This document shows positions 34,255 through 43,030 of a stretch of DNA of 64,000 nt, piece by piece. The stretch comes from Thermohalobaculum sp038534135. Lineage in GTDB: Bacteria; Pseudomonadota; Alphaproteobacteria; Rhodobacterales; Rhodobacteraceae. The stretch lies in contig JBCAXJ010000019.1 of assembly GCA_038534135.1 (NCBI GenBank), positions 9,077 through 73,076 on the forward strand, in the 5' to 3' direction. The notes under the pieces are model-generated. The model worked only from the letters and a program-made list of their open reading frames with translations, had not been told where the DNA came from and searched no databases. Both the position numbers and the translations under genes were made by a program. The number at the start of each line of letters is the position of its first letter. The stretch's first letter is position 1.

Positions 34255-35256
34255 ATGCAGCCGCCTGCCCCGTTTCCTGCCCTTCGTCCCCGCCGCCTTC
34301 GCACCGCACCCTGGATCCGGGCCATGGTGGGTGAGAATGTCCTGACTCCCGCCGATTTCATCTGGCCCTGCTTTGTGATCGACGGAACCGACACGGCAGA
34401 GCCCGTCCCCTCGATGCCCGGTGTCGAGCGCCTGACCATCGACCGCCTGGTGGCCAAGGCGCAGGAGGCAGCGGACCTCGGCATTCCCGCCATCGCGATC
34501 TTTCCGAACACACCGGATGAGTTGAAGACCCCCGGCGCCGAGGAAGCCTGGAACCCGGAGAACCTCGTCTGCCGGGCAACCCGTGCGGTCAAGGCCGCGG
34601 TGCCCGGGATCGGCATCATGCTCGACGTCGCACTCGACCCCTACAACTCCGATGGCCATGACGGGATCTGTGACGGCGATACGATCCTGAACGACGAGAC
34701 CCTGCTGGCGCTGGAAAAGCAGACACTCGCCCAGGCCGAGGCGGGCGCCGACATCATGGGGCCGTCCGACATGATGGATGGGCGCGTCCGCATCATGCGC
34801 CGCGCCTTGGAAGAGCACGACTACCAGACCGTGACGATCATGGCCTACGCTGCCAAGTACGCCAGCGCGTTCTACGGCCCGTTCCGGGATGCCGTCGGAT
34901 CTGGCGGATCGCTGAAAGGCGACAAGAAAACCTATCAGATGGACCCGGCCAACACGGACGAGGCCCTGAAGGAGGTCGCCATGGATCTCGCCGAAGGCGC
35001 CGACATGGTGATGGTCAAGCCGGGCATGCCCTATCTCGACATCTGCCGCCGGGTCGCAGATGAGTTCAAGGTGCCGACGTTCGCGTACCAGGTGTCCGGC
35101 GAGTACGCGATGCTGAAGGGTGCGGCCGAACGCGGCTGGCTCGACGGCGAACGCGTTATGATGGAGAGCCTGATGGCGTTCAAGCGCGCCGGATGTTCCG
35201 GGGTCCTGACGTACTTCGCGCTGGATGCCGCAAGAGTGATGACCGGCAAAACCTAG
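34255..35256 (+). CDS. hemB: Delta-aminolevulinic acid dehydratase (porphobilinogen synthase)
   Basis: A 333-residue HemB. Schiff-base lysines lie in TIMAYAAKYASAFYGPFRDA near 200 and MVMVKPGMPYLDI near 250; DVALDPYNSDGHDG near 120 carries Asp in place of the Cys of zinc enzymes, so this is the Mg/K-dependent type. It condenses two aminolevulinates into porphobilinogen in the cytoplasm. ATG 34255 is preferred; another ATG at 34213 would add 14 residues. It follows dadA by 86 bases on the same strand, possibly read from the riboswitch transcript. Confidence 0.94.
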   Translation: MQPPAPFPALRPRRLRTAPWIRAMVGENVLTPADFIWPCFVIDGTDTAEPVPSMPGVERLTIDRLVAKAQEAADLGIPAIAIFPNTPDELKTPGAEEAWNPENLVCRATRAVKAAVPGIGIMLDVALDPYNSDGHDGICDGDTILNDETLLALEKQTLAQAEAGADIMGPSDMMDGRVRIMRRALEEHDYQTVTIMAYAAKYASAFYGPFRDAVGSGGSLKGDKKTYQMDPANTDEALKEVAMDLAEGADMVMVKPGMPYLDICRRVADEFKVPTFAYQVSGEYAMLKGAAERGWLDGERVMMESLMAFKRAGCSGVLTYFALDAARVMTGKT

Positions 35257-35335
35257 ACTGGCGTCGGCAACGCAACGCCGGTCCTCTTCGGTAGGATCCT
35301 ACGGCAGCTAGCAATCGCATGGCGCGTGTGGTCCG

Positions 35336-36463
35336 TTACTGCCCGGGCGACGGCTTTGGCCTGAGAAACAGAGGTCTCACTAAGCTTTTTTGCTCTGGTG
35401 TCGGCGAGGCGTTCCCAGTGCCGCCTTCCGCGCCCGCGCCGAATACCCGGTCGAACCACCAGTCCGGAAAGTCAAACTCTTGGTCTGACAGAATAAGCTC
35501 CACGGACGACCCGTGTTTGCAGCCGCGCCAGACTTCCCGTGAGTAGCCATCGTCCTCGATTGGCTGGGACTGCACGACCGGCTCACATCCATTGCTGCGT
35601 GCAAACAGGTCCAGCGTATCCCGGACACCGTTCTGCCCAAACCGCCTCCGCGTTCCCTTGGTCCCTGCCATCGGCCAGAAGTCACTGTTTTTCGTATGGG
35701 TGTGCACGACACGACCGCCAAGCTCGCATGTTGTTGGTGGCACACCCCAATGCGCTCCGTTTACTGGCGCAACCCGCTGAACCATGTCAGGCGCCATGCA
35801 CGCGATTTGCCAAGCGAGCGCTGCGCCGTGACCGAAACCAACCACAGTGACCTTGTTCGGATCGACCCAAAGCTGCTGCGAGGCATCAAACAGAACCTCC
35901 TTCAGAAACGCGAGTTCGTCACGCCCCCGCAGCTTTACTTTGCGCCGCTCGACAACGAGGTCGGCATGACGCTCCGTAAGGGTATCAGTCGTATAGAAGT
36001 ACCAACCTCGATCTTTCGCCTGCCGGAGTAGTCTAAGTCTTCCATCTCGACCCTTGATTACGTATTTTTTCTCACTCTTCCGAGATTTTCCTCCGATGAA
36101 ACTTGATGAAGTGGCGTATCGACTGGTGATTGATGCGCGTACATATTTCCTTTTGATCGCGCTCGGCGCAATCACTGCGTACCCGCGATCCAGAAATTTG
36201 CGCACGAGGCTGTCATCGCCGATGAGTTCCTTCGCAGTCCGCCCCGCGTCATGAAGGATCATCGCGACCGGCAGCCGTTGAAGCCCGGGTTCCGTGTCTG
36301 GCAATTGCACGAAGTATTCCCCAGAAGGCACCAAGCAGCCGCCCGATCGCCCTTTGACCGGACAGCTCGCCGCGAGAGCGTCGGTGGAAACCACGAACAG
36401 CACAAAGACGGAGAGCAGCACGACGATATCCTGTCGCGCGCGACAAACCTTCAGAACAAGCAT
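35336..36463 (-). CDS. Exported PHB-depolymerase/LpqC-like alpha/beta hydrolase with altered nucleophile site
   Basis: A 375-residue exported protein (signal peptide VVLLSVFVLFVVSTDALA). The body resembles polyhydroxybutyrate depolymerase/LpqC esterases: PVAMILHDAGRTAKELI near 75, PAVIAPSA-type strand, and VVGFGHGAALAWQIACMAP near 220. In the usual GxSxG nucleophile elbow the middle residue here is Gly (G-F-G-H-G), confirmed at codon level (GGT), so the Ser is missing. Late segments (VNGAHWGVPP, DFWPMAG) remain. ATG 36463 follows GGAGGG. The gene is relatively AT-rich. Probably a pseudo-enzyme or with a different nucleophile. Confidence 0.75.
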   Translation of the reverse strand: MLVLKVCRARQDIVVLLSVFVLFVVSTDALAASCPVKGRSGGCLVPSGEYFVQLPDTEPGLQRLPVAMILHDAGRTAKELIGDDSLVRKFLDRGYAVIAPSAIKRKYVRASITSRYATSSSFIGGKSRKSEKKYVIKGRDGRLRLLRQAKDRGWYFYTTDTLTERHADLVVERRKVKLRGRDELAFLKEVLFDASQQLWVDPNKVTVVGFGHGAALAWQIACMAPDMVQRVAPVNGAHWGVPPTTCELGGRVVHTHTKNSDFWPMAGTKGTRRRFGQNGVRDTLDLFARSNGCEPVVQSQPIEDDGYSREVWRGCKHGSSVELILSDQEFDFPDWWFDRVFGAGAEGGTGNASPTPEQKSLVRPLFLRPKPSPGQ

Positions 36464-36602
36464 CTGACCCTCCACACAACGATCATCAAAACTCAACGCT
36501 TCTTTAGCTGAATTGATGAACCGCTTTTCGATTTTACTTCAATAGTTTGCCCCGGTTTTCTCAAGTCGTGGAGCGGATCCGGATCACCCCGTCAGAGGCT
36601 CG

Positions 36603-37772
36603 TCACCGCGCTTTCCAGTTGGCAATCTTCGTTTTCAGCCAGGAACGGAACCCGCGCTCCGGAGGGGCAAGGAACGGAAACTCGGCGCGGATCGGACGAT
36701 AGGGCTTATCGACCGTGTCACCGACCGGCGCGCGATCGTTCGCGATGTAAAGCGTGTAGAGCCGGTCCATGATGTCGTCTTCGGGCCTGCGTCCGCCACA
36801 AGTCCGATGCGCCTGACCTGCCAGCATCGATCGCTCGATCTCCAGGAATGCATCGCCGCCGCACGGCTTTGCGGGGTCGACGATCAGAAAGTCATCGGCC
36901 AGAACCTGGACCATTGCTGACCGGTCGACATCGGACCAATCAGTCTGCCCATCCAGCGCGTCGTAGTATCGGATGTTCTCGTCCAGACGCGTCATTGTCT
37001 TCGTGTGGCTCTCGTCAGATGCCGCAAAGGACGGCTGACGATTGTGCTCGTCCCGAATATCCTCCAGATCGCCCCGGTGGATCAGGCTGACATTCGTCAC
37101 CTCGGGCCGCCCGATCCGATCGAGACGTCGTGGCTCGGCGCCCGTTTCGAACGCCTCTGCCGAAAGGGCCAGCAATCCGGTCCCCGGCAGCAGGCTCTGA
37201 TCGATATCCAGCGCAAGCGTCAGCACATTCAGGCGCGCCATGGTGTTTTCACCGCTCGCCTCGGCCAGCGCTCCACCAGTCGATGTCGCAAGCGCCCAAT
37301 CGGAATCGAAGAAGAACGGATCCGACCGATGCCCGAAGAACAGACGCACGTCGCCAGAGCGTACAACCGTGCCTTCAACACCCATCGTCTCGGTTCCGTT
37401 TGGCCCGGCGCACCGCATCGAGTGTCCGTCGCTGTGCTCGTCCTTGAAGCTACAGGTGATCCGCACCTCCTGTCCGGTTGTGAACCCGCCACCGTCCATC
37501 TGAGCTGCGCGGATCACGAACGCATAGCCAATCCGATCGGAGAAGTGCGCCCCGGCATGGGCGATTGGATAGGTGTTCAGGATCAGCGCGAGCCGTGCGC
37601 CTGCATCCACCGGGAACGCGTAGAAATCGGACAAGTCGGCGAGCGGTTCGGTCTTGGTGATCTCACCGTCAATGTGATCGCTTGCCAATGCTGATTTGAG
37701 CTGCCAGCCGCCAATCAGCAGCATCAGGGCGACGAGACCGCAAGCCCACGGCCGGAAGATTTGCTGTGCCAT
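36603..37772 (-). CDS. DUF4331-family exported protein
   Basis: A 389-residue protein with an N-terminal hydrophobic signal/anchor (CGLVALMLLIGGWQL). Right after it, SDHIDGEITKTEPLADLSDFYAFP is the signature of DUF4331. The middle has FFGHRSDPFFFDSDWA and the Cys-containing PCGGDAFLEIE; RPEDDIMDRLYTLYI follows. The family is beta-rich, periplasmic or extracellular and of unknown function. It starts at ATG 37772 and stands alone between the exported pseudo-hydrolase and the peptidase gene. Confidence 0.83.
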   Translation of the reverse strand: MAQQIFRPWACGLVALMLLIGGWQLKSALASDHIDGEITKTEPLADLSDFYAFPVDAGARLALILNTYPIAHAGAHFSDRIGYAFVIRAAQMDGGGFTTGQEVRITCSFKDEHSDGHSMRCAGPNGTETMGVEGTVVRSGDVRLFFGHRSDPFFFDSDWALATSTGGALAEASGENTMARLNVLTLALDIDQSLLPGTGLLALSAEAFETGAEPRRLDRIGRPEVTNVSLIHRGDLEDIRDEHNRQPSFAASDESHTKTMTRLDENIRYYDALDGQTDWSDVDRSAMVQVLADDFLIVDPAKPCGGDAFLEIERSMLAGQAHRTCGGRRPEDDIMDRLYTLYIANDRAPVGDTVDKPYRPIRAEFPFLAPPERGFRSWLKTKIANWKAR

Positions 37773-37879
37773 GCCGTTCCCCGTTCAAGAGAGAGCGGCA
37801 CAGTATACGCGAAATCCCGAACAAATCGAACAACCCAAGATTGAGGCGCGTCCGGGCGGCCTTTTGGGGGTGACCGGCG

Positions 37880-39274
37880 CTATGGCCGCAAGTCGGTCTC
37901 GCCCAGATCCCAATAGACGCCCGCCATGATCTCCAACGCGCTTTCGCAGACCGGCAGCAAAATGTGTTCGTCGGGCGCGTGCTGGGAGCATCCAGTATAG
38001 GAATGCGGGATCCAAATCGCCGGGATGCCCAACAGATCGGTGAACAGATCGTTGCAGATCGACCCGCCCATCTGCGGAACAACCGCGGGCTTCTCGCCCG
38101 TTGTTGTCTCGACCGAACGCCGGACAAAGAGTGACCAGGGATGATCCGGTTCGGTTCGCGAGGCTCGGAACCCGGCAGCGTTACGACCGGTCGGCGGCGC
38201 GATCCCGACCATCGGAAAACCGTGCTCGTCCAGATGCCGGCGCAGGGCGGGGAGGATTTCGTCCACGTCCGTCCCGGCGACGTACCGCAATTGGCAGTGT
38301 GCCCGCGCCGATGGCTGGATGGCGTTGACCGGCCCGTCGATGTTGCCCGAACCCATCGCCAGAACCGCGAACGAGTTCCAGGCATAGACTTTCTCGGCCG
38401 TCGTCATGCCGGGTTCACCCCAATCGGGATCGATCTCGGGACCTTTCTCTCCCGCGTCCAGCGTGACATCTTTCAGCACGTCGCGCACCGCGTTCGTCAT
38501 CGGCGGCGGAAGCCATTCGCGGATCAGGATCTGCCCGGTCGGCCCGCAGATCGACGCCAGCGCGTGCGACAGGATCATCCCAGGATCTGCAAGCGCGCCG
38601 CCCCAGTTGCCGGAATGATGTCCGCCCTCGCGCAGATCGCAGACAAGATCGAAGTTCTCGCCGCCGCGCGCGCCCAGGGACACCGTCGGCCGATCCATCC
38701 GCACCCGGGGACCATCGGATGCGATGAAGACGTCCGAAGCAAAGGCTTCGCGATTGGCGGCGATGATGTCGCCAAGGCCTTGCGATCCGTTCTCCTCGGC
38801 CATTTCGATGATGAATTTCGCGTTGAACCCCAAGGATCCGCGCGTCTCCAGCGCGGCGTTGATCCCGGCCATGTTGATTGTATGCTGGCTTTTGTTGTCC
38901 GCGGTGCCGCGCCCGTACAATCTGTCGCCATCCTGCGCGGTAACCCAGGGCCCCTGCCCCTTGGTCCACTGCGCATCCTGTCCCCGGATGACGTCGCCGT
39001 GGCCATACCCCAACACCGTCAGATCGGCGCCTTCGTCACGGGTCGCCAGCAGAACCGGACCGACGCCGGGTTTCGGGTTCTCGAAGATCTGGGTCCCGAA
39101 GCCCATCGCCTCGAACGCCGGAACCATCTCTTCCTCGAGATAGACGCGCGTGTGCGGCAGACCTTCGGGCACCTGACTCTGAGTCGGGATCGCCACGCGC
39201 CGCGCAAGATCCGCTTCGAAAGCGCCGGATGTCATGTATTCGCGCACTCGTCCAATCGCTGCGTCTCGTGACAT
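37880..39274 (-). CDS. M20-family metallopeptidase (ArgE/DapE type)
   Basis: A 464-residue zinc peptidase/deacylase. GYGHGDVIRGQDAQWTKGQ near 92 has the first metal His and Asp, YGRGTADNKSQH the bridging Asp, MAEENGSQGL the catalytic Glu pair, and SYTGCSQHAPDEHI the final His. The dimerisation domain lies between about 215 and 345. The family removes N-acyl groups or cleaves dipeptides; the exact substrate is unknown. Start ATG 39274. Divergent from the sugar dehydrogenase gene (86-base gap). Confidence 0.87.
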   Translation of the reverse strand: MSRDAAIGRVREYMTSGAFEADLARRVAIPTQSQVPEGLPHTRVYLEEEMVPAFEAMGFGTQIFENPKPGVGPVLLATRDEGADLTVLGYGHGDVIRGQDAQWTKGQGPWVTAQDGDRLYGRGTADNKSQHTINMAGINAALETRGSLGFNAKFIIEMAEENGSQGLGDIIAANREAFASDVFIASDGPRVRMDRPTVSLGARGGENFDLVCDLREGGHHSGNWGGALADPGMILSHALASICGPTGQILIREWLPPPMTNAVRDVLKDVTLDAGEKGPEIDPDWGEPGMTTAEKVYAWNSFAVLAMGSGNIDGPVNAIQPSARAHCQLRYVAGTDVDEILPALRRHLDEHGFPMVGIAPPTGRNAAGFRASRTEPDHPWSLFVRRSVETTTGEKPAVVPQMGGSICNDLFTDLLGIPAIWIPHSYTGCSQHAPDEHILLPVCESALEIMAGVYWDLGETDLRP

Positions 39275-39360
39275 CTTGATGACTCCCTGCGTGCTAACGC
39301 GCCGAACTCTGGCGCAACGGAATGCGGGACCCTACTTCACATGGAACGACGGAGGATGTC

Positions 39361-40470
39361 ATGCTGAGAGTGTTTCTAATCCTGACCGTGATGCTGTCTG
39401 GTCTCGCGCGGGCCGAGACCCTGCGCACCAGTGCCGGACCTGTCGAGGTGGTGCCGATGGTCCAGGGCCTCGACAATCCCTGGGCGGTCGCGTTCCTGCC
39501 CGATGGCAAGGTGCTGATCACCGAGCGGGACGGCCAGGTACTGATTGCTGATCCGGCCAATGGCACCAGGACGCCCGTCAGCGGCGTGCCCGAGGTCCGC
39601 GCCTCGGGTCAGGGCGGGCTGCTCGACGTGGTGCTGGACCCGGACTTCGACCAGAACCGAACGATTTATCTGAGCTACTCCGAGCCGGTCGGCACCTTTT
39701 CGGCCCGCACGGCCGTCGCACGGGCGACCCTGATCGGCACCACCCTGGAAAAGGTTTCGGTCATCCTGCGCCAGACACCCGAAAGCCGCGGCGGACGCCA
39801 TTTCGGATCGCGCATCGTGCCCGACAGTCAGGGCGGGCTCTTCGTCACCCTGGGCGACCGGGGCGACGCGGACGAGGCTCAGAACAACACGAACACCATA
39901 GGCAAGATCGTTCGGCTCGACATGACCCAAAGCGCAGGCAGCACGCCCGGTTTCGTCGCGGAACCGGATGCCGCGGTTCCGACAGAGCTTTGGTCAATCG
40001 GGCACCGCAACGCGCAAGGTGCAGCACTGGACGAGCAAGGCCGTCTTTGGACCGTCAGTCACGGTGCGCGCGGCGGTGACGAGATCAATCGCCCGGAGCA
40101 AGGCAAGAACTATGGCTGGCCGGTGATTTCCTACGGCACGACGTATTCCGGGTTCTCAATCGGCGAAGGCACGTCGAAGGCGGGCATGGAGCAGCCGGTG
40201 TTCTACTGGGACCCATCCATCGCGCCGTCGGGGATGATGATCTACTCCGGCAAGCTCTGGCCGGACTGGGCGGGCGACATCTTCGTCGGTTCGCTGAAGT
40301 TCGATTATCTCTCGCGTATCAACCGCGATGGCGACGAGGTGATCGCGGAAGAACGCCTGTTCCCGGACCGCTTCATTCGAATCCGCGATGTTCGGGAAGG
40401 GCCTGACGGGGCAATCTGGTTTCTCGCCGTGGGCGACGAGACGCTTTACCGGATGACGCCCGCGAACTGA
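39361..40470 (+). CDS. PQQ-dependent sugar (aldose) dehydrogenase, soluble GDH type
   Basis: A 369-residue beta-propeller dehydrogenase with a signal peptide (VFLILTVMLSGLARA). DNPWAVAFLPDGKVLITERDG begins the mature chain, then GQGGLLDVVLDPDF, IGHRNAQGAALDEQGRLW and HGARGGDEINRPEQGKNYGW, the standard PQQ/Ca-binding His/Arg/Asn blocks. It oxidises aldoses in the periplasm and needs PQQ. ATG 39361 follows GGAGGA. No PQQ biosynthesis gene is seen in this window. Confidence 0.88.
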   Translation: MLRVFLILTVMLSGLARAETLRTSAGPVEVVPMVQGLDNPWAVAFLPDGKVLITERDGQVLIADPANGTRTPVSGVPEVRASGQGGLLDVVLDPDFDQNRTIYLSYSEPVGTFSARTAVARATLIGTTLEKVSVILRQTPESRGGRHFGSRIVPDSQGGLFVTLGDRGDADEAQNNTNTIGKIVRLDMTQSAGSTPGFVAEPDAAVPTELWSIGHRNAQGAALDEQGRLWTVSHGARGGDEINRPEQGKNYGWPVISYGTTYSGFSIGEGTSKAGMEQPVFYWDPSIAPSGMMIYSGKLWPDWAGDIFVGSLKFDYLSRINRDGDEVIAEERLFPDRFIRIRDVREGPDGAIWFLAVGDETLYRMTPAN

Positions 40471-40521
40471 TCTGCGCAAACCGGGTTGGCATGGGCCGGG
40501 CGCGCGGGTAACACCGCGCCC

Positions 40522-41622
40522 ATGACTGCGACATATACCTCGATCGTCGAGCCGCTGCCCTCGACCGTTCCCTTCGTCGGCCCGGAACATCAGGAACGCC
40601 AGCGTGGTGCTGCCTTCCGTGCGCGCATCGGTGCGAATGAAAGCGTCTTCGGACCATCCCCAAAGGTGATCGACGCGATCGCCAAGGCCGGGCCCGAAGC
40701 CTGGATGTACTGCGACCCGAACATGCATGACCTGCGCATGGCAATTGCCGCGCACAACGGTGTCGATCCGGACAGTATCGTGATTGGCGAGGGGATAGAC
40801 GGTCTGTTCGGCAACACCGTCCGGCTGTTCGTTGAGAAGGGCGACAAGGTCGTCACCTCGCTCGGGGCCTATCCGACGTTCAACTATCACGTCGCAGGCT
40901 TTGGCGGCACGTTGATCACCGTGCCCTATGTCGACGATCACGAGGATCCGGACAGCCTGCTCGCTGCCGCGCACACACACCGGCCGAAGCTGGTCTTTCT
41001 GGCCAACCCGGACAATCCGATGGGGACGTGGCATACCGCCGAGAGAGTTCGCGCGCTTATCGATGCGCTGCCTGACGGCACGCTGCTCTGCCTGGACGAG
41101 GCCTATATCGAGTTCGCACCTGACGGCACTGCGATGCCCTGGGACACGGGTGACCGGCGCGTGATCAGGTTCCGCACGTTCTCCAAGGCGCATGGCATGG
41201 CCGGGATGCGCATCGCCTATGCCGTCACACATCCGGAAACCGCCAAGGCCTTCGACCGCATCCGCAACCATTTCGGCGTAAACCGCGTCGCACAAGAGGC
41301 GGCTATCGCTGCCTTGTCAGACCACGCGCACCTGGCATCGGTCGTGGCACGCACCGCGTCTGCCCGCAACCGGATCGCCGAGATCGCCGCTGCAAACGGC
41401 CTCACGACCCTGCCCTCGGCGACGAATTTCGTCGCGGTCGATTGCGGACAGGACGGAGACCATGCGCGCCGCGTCCTGCAGGCGCTGCTCGAGCGCGACA
41501 TCTTCGTTCGGATGCCCGGCGTTGCACCACTCGACCGATGCATCCGGATCGGAGCGGGACAGGTCACGGATCTCGATTTGTTGGCAGAAGCGTTGCCGGA
41601 GGCGCTCGCGGCGCGCACCTAG
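40522..41622 (+). CDS. Histidinol-phosphate aminotransferase-like class I/II aminotransferase
   Basis: A 366-residue PLP enzyme of the HisC group. IGANESVFGPSPKVIDAI starts the core, LVFLANPDNPMGTWHT binds PLP and substrate, CLDEAYIEFAPD has the cofactor Asp/Tyr, and RTFSKAHGMAGMRIAYAV the Schiff-base Lys. It transfers an amino group from glutamate to an imidazole or aromatic phosphate; many paralogues act on other amino acids. No his genes are nearby. It lies 51 bases after the sugar dehydrogenase gene on the same strand. Confidence 0.87.
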   Translation: MTATYTSIVEPLPSTVPFVGPEHQERQRGAAFRARIGANESVFGPSPKVIDAIAKAGPEAWMYCDPNMHDLRMAIAAHNGVDPDSIVIGEGIDGLFGNTVRLFVEKGDKVVTSLGAYPTFNYHVAGFGGTLITVPYVDDHEDPDSLLAAAHTHRPKLVFLANPDNPMGTWHTAERVRALIDALPDGTLLCLDEAYIEFAPDGTAMPWDTGDRRVIRFRTFSKAHGMAGMRIAYAVTHPETAKAFDRIRNHFGVNRVAQEAAIAALSDHAHLASVVARTASARNRIAEIAAANGLTTLPSATNFVAVDCGQDGDHARRVLQALLERDIFVRMPGVAPLDRCIRIGAGQVTDLDLLAEALPEALAART

Positions 41623-41741
41623 TGCATTTTCCAGTCAATCTGAGTCAGATTGGCGTCGCGAAGATGCGAAAGAACAGGGACTTAGAGCACGCGATCAGAT
41701 GCAATCAGGTCAACTCGTGCTCCAAGGCCGTATCTGCCGAG

Positions 41742-42545
41742 TCAAAGCGCGTGTTTGCTGAGCACCAAGGCGATCGCGTCCATCACCCCGGCCCGGTTTT
41801 GAGCGTTCTTTGCCCAAGGATGCGGTGGCGCGAAACGATGCGAGTCGTTGTCGAAGTACTGTCCATTGGCCGCGGCAAACTCATCGGACAGCGCCGCCCG
41901 CGTGAGCACGTCCACTCCGACCTGCAGATCGCCGCCACTCACGCCGAACCCTTCGCGCACCATCTTGCTTCCGAGAAGCGAGCCCGGATTGACAGCGACA
42001 CTGAGTTGTCCATCCGGCAGATCCTGGGCCAGTTCCTGCGACCAGATCGTCAAGGCGAGCTTGCTTTGGGCATAGGCCTCCATCTCGGCCAGCGACGATG
42101 TCCCGGTCAATGCAGCAATCGACACCGGCGATTGCGCCGCCGAGGACAGGTTCACGATGCGGCCCGTCGGCGACAGTACAGGCAACAGCCGACGCATCAG
42201 CAGGACGGGTGCGAACAGATTGACCGCGAACCGGATGTCCAGGCCATCCTGCGTGATCGCTTCAGGCGCCTTGAGGACACCGGCGTTGTTGATCACCACG
42301 TCAAGCGGGGCCGAACGCTCAAAGATGGCCTGCGCAAATTCCGCAACACTCGAAAGCACCGAGAAATCCGCAAGGAACGTCTCAACCGGTCCACCTGACC
42401 CCGTCAGCGCCTGTGCCGCTGCGTCAAGCTTTTGTGCGCTGCGCCCGTGCAGCAGTATTCTGTGGCCGGACGCGCTCAGAGCCTTTGCTGTCTCCAGGCC
42501 GATACCGTCAGTCGCTCCGGTGATAAGGATCGTCTTCGCGTTCAT
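41742..42545 (-). CDS. Short-chain dehydrogenase/reductase
   Basis: A 267-residue SDR. TGATDGIGLETAKAL (TGxxxGIG) at the front, NNAGV near 90, the catalytic Ser near 150 (LSSAAQSP) and YAQSKLAL (YxxxK) near 170 are all present. Substrate-binding regions resemble those of retinol/oxidoreductase-like SDRs. ATG 42545 has GGAGAAG upstream. Together with the DUF1330 gene at 42605 it forms a pair read divergently from LysR. Confidence 0.88.
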   Translation of the reverse strand: MNAKTILITGATDGIGLETAKALSASGHRILLHGRSAQKLDAAAQALTGSGGPVETFLADFSVLSSVAEFAQAIFERSAPLDVVINNAGVLKAPEAITQDGLDIRFAVNLFAPVLLMRRLLPVLSPTGRIVNLSSAAQSPVSIAALTGTSSLAEMEAYAQSKLALTIWSQELAQDLPDGQLSVAVNPGSLLGSKMVREGFGVSGGDLQVGVDVLTRAALSDEFAAANGQYFDNDSHRFAPPHPWAKNAQNRAGVMDAIALVLSKHAL

Positions 42546-42604
42546 GGTCTTCTCCTCGACTGCACGGAATGTCGGCCTCACTCAGCCAATTCGAACATAC
42601 GCCA

Positions 42605-42907
42605 TCAGGCCAGATCGTCCTTTGCCTCGACCAGATAGTGGTAGCTTGTCGATCCCGCGGTGCGCACCGTGAGATGCGGGACATAGTCCGGGTCTGCCAC
42701 GAACGCTGTCGCGGCCTCCTTCGAGGGCCATTCGATAACGATCCTCAGCGCCGCCGGAGTGTCCGGACCTTCGATCTGCTCGTGGGTCGCGGTCCGGGCG
42801 AGATACCGGCCACCATGTTTCGCGACCAGTGCATTCGCCGGTCCGATATAGGCCGGGATCCAGTCATCATTGGTTGGGGTCACGGCAAGGATCGAAAAAT
42901 ATGCCAT
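42605..42907 (-). CDS. DUF1330-family protein
   Basis: A 100-residue alpha-beta barrel protein. YFSILAVTPTNDDWIPAYIG opens it, the middle has HGGRYLARTATHEQIEG, and the end VEWPSKEAATAFVADPDY is the DUF1330 signature. The family is of unknown biochemistry. It starts at ATG 42907, precedes the SDR gene (59-base gap) and faces the LysR gene across a 123-base divergent region, so it may be a LysR target. Confidence 0.82.
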   Translation of the reverse strand: MAYFSILAVTPTNDDWIPAYIGPANALVAKHGGRYLARTATHEQIEGPDTPAALRIVIEWPSKEAATAFVADPDYVPHLTVRTAGSTSYHYLVEAKDDLA

Positions 42908-42983
42908 CGGGCTGCTCCGGTTTTGTGGGTGATCCTCGCGTGGCCGAGGCATCTTCGGGATATCGTTTTCTTGTCTTCCAAAT

Positions 42984-43022
42984 AAACTGGATTGAACGAG
43001 ATTCAGAATTCGGAAACTGGAT
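42984..43022. promoter_or_regulatory. Candidate LysR operator with direct repeats AAACTGGAT
   Basis: Two identical 9-mers AAACTGGAT start at 42984 and 43014, thirty bases or about three helical turns apart, in the divergent DUF1330/LysR intergenic region. TCCA-N7-TGGA overlaps the first, giving an inverted arrangement. This is a plausible LysR box or dual-promoter site. Confidence 0.45.
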
Positions 43023-43030
43023 ATAATCAG

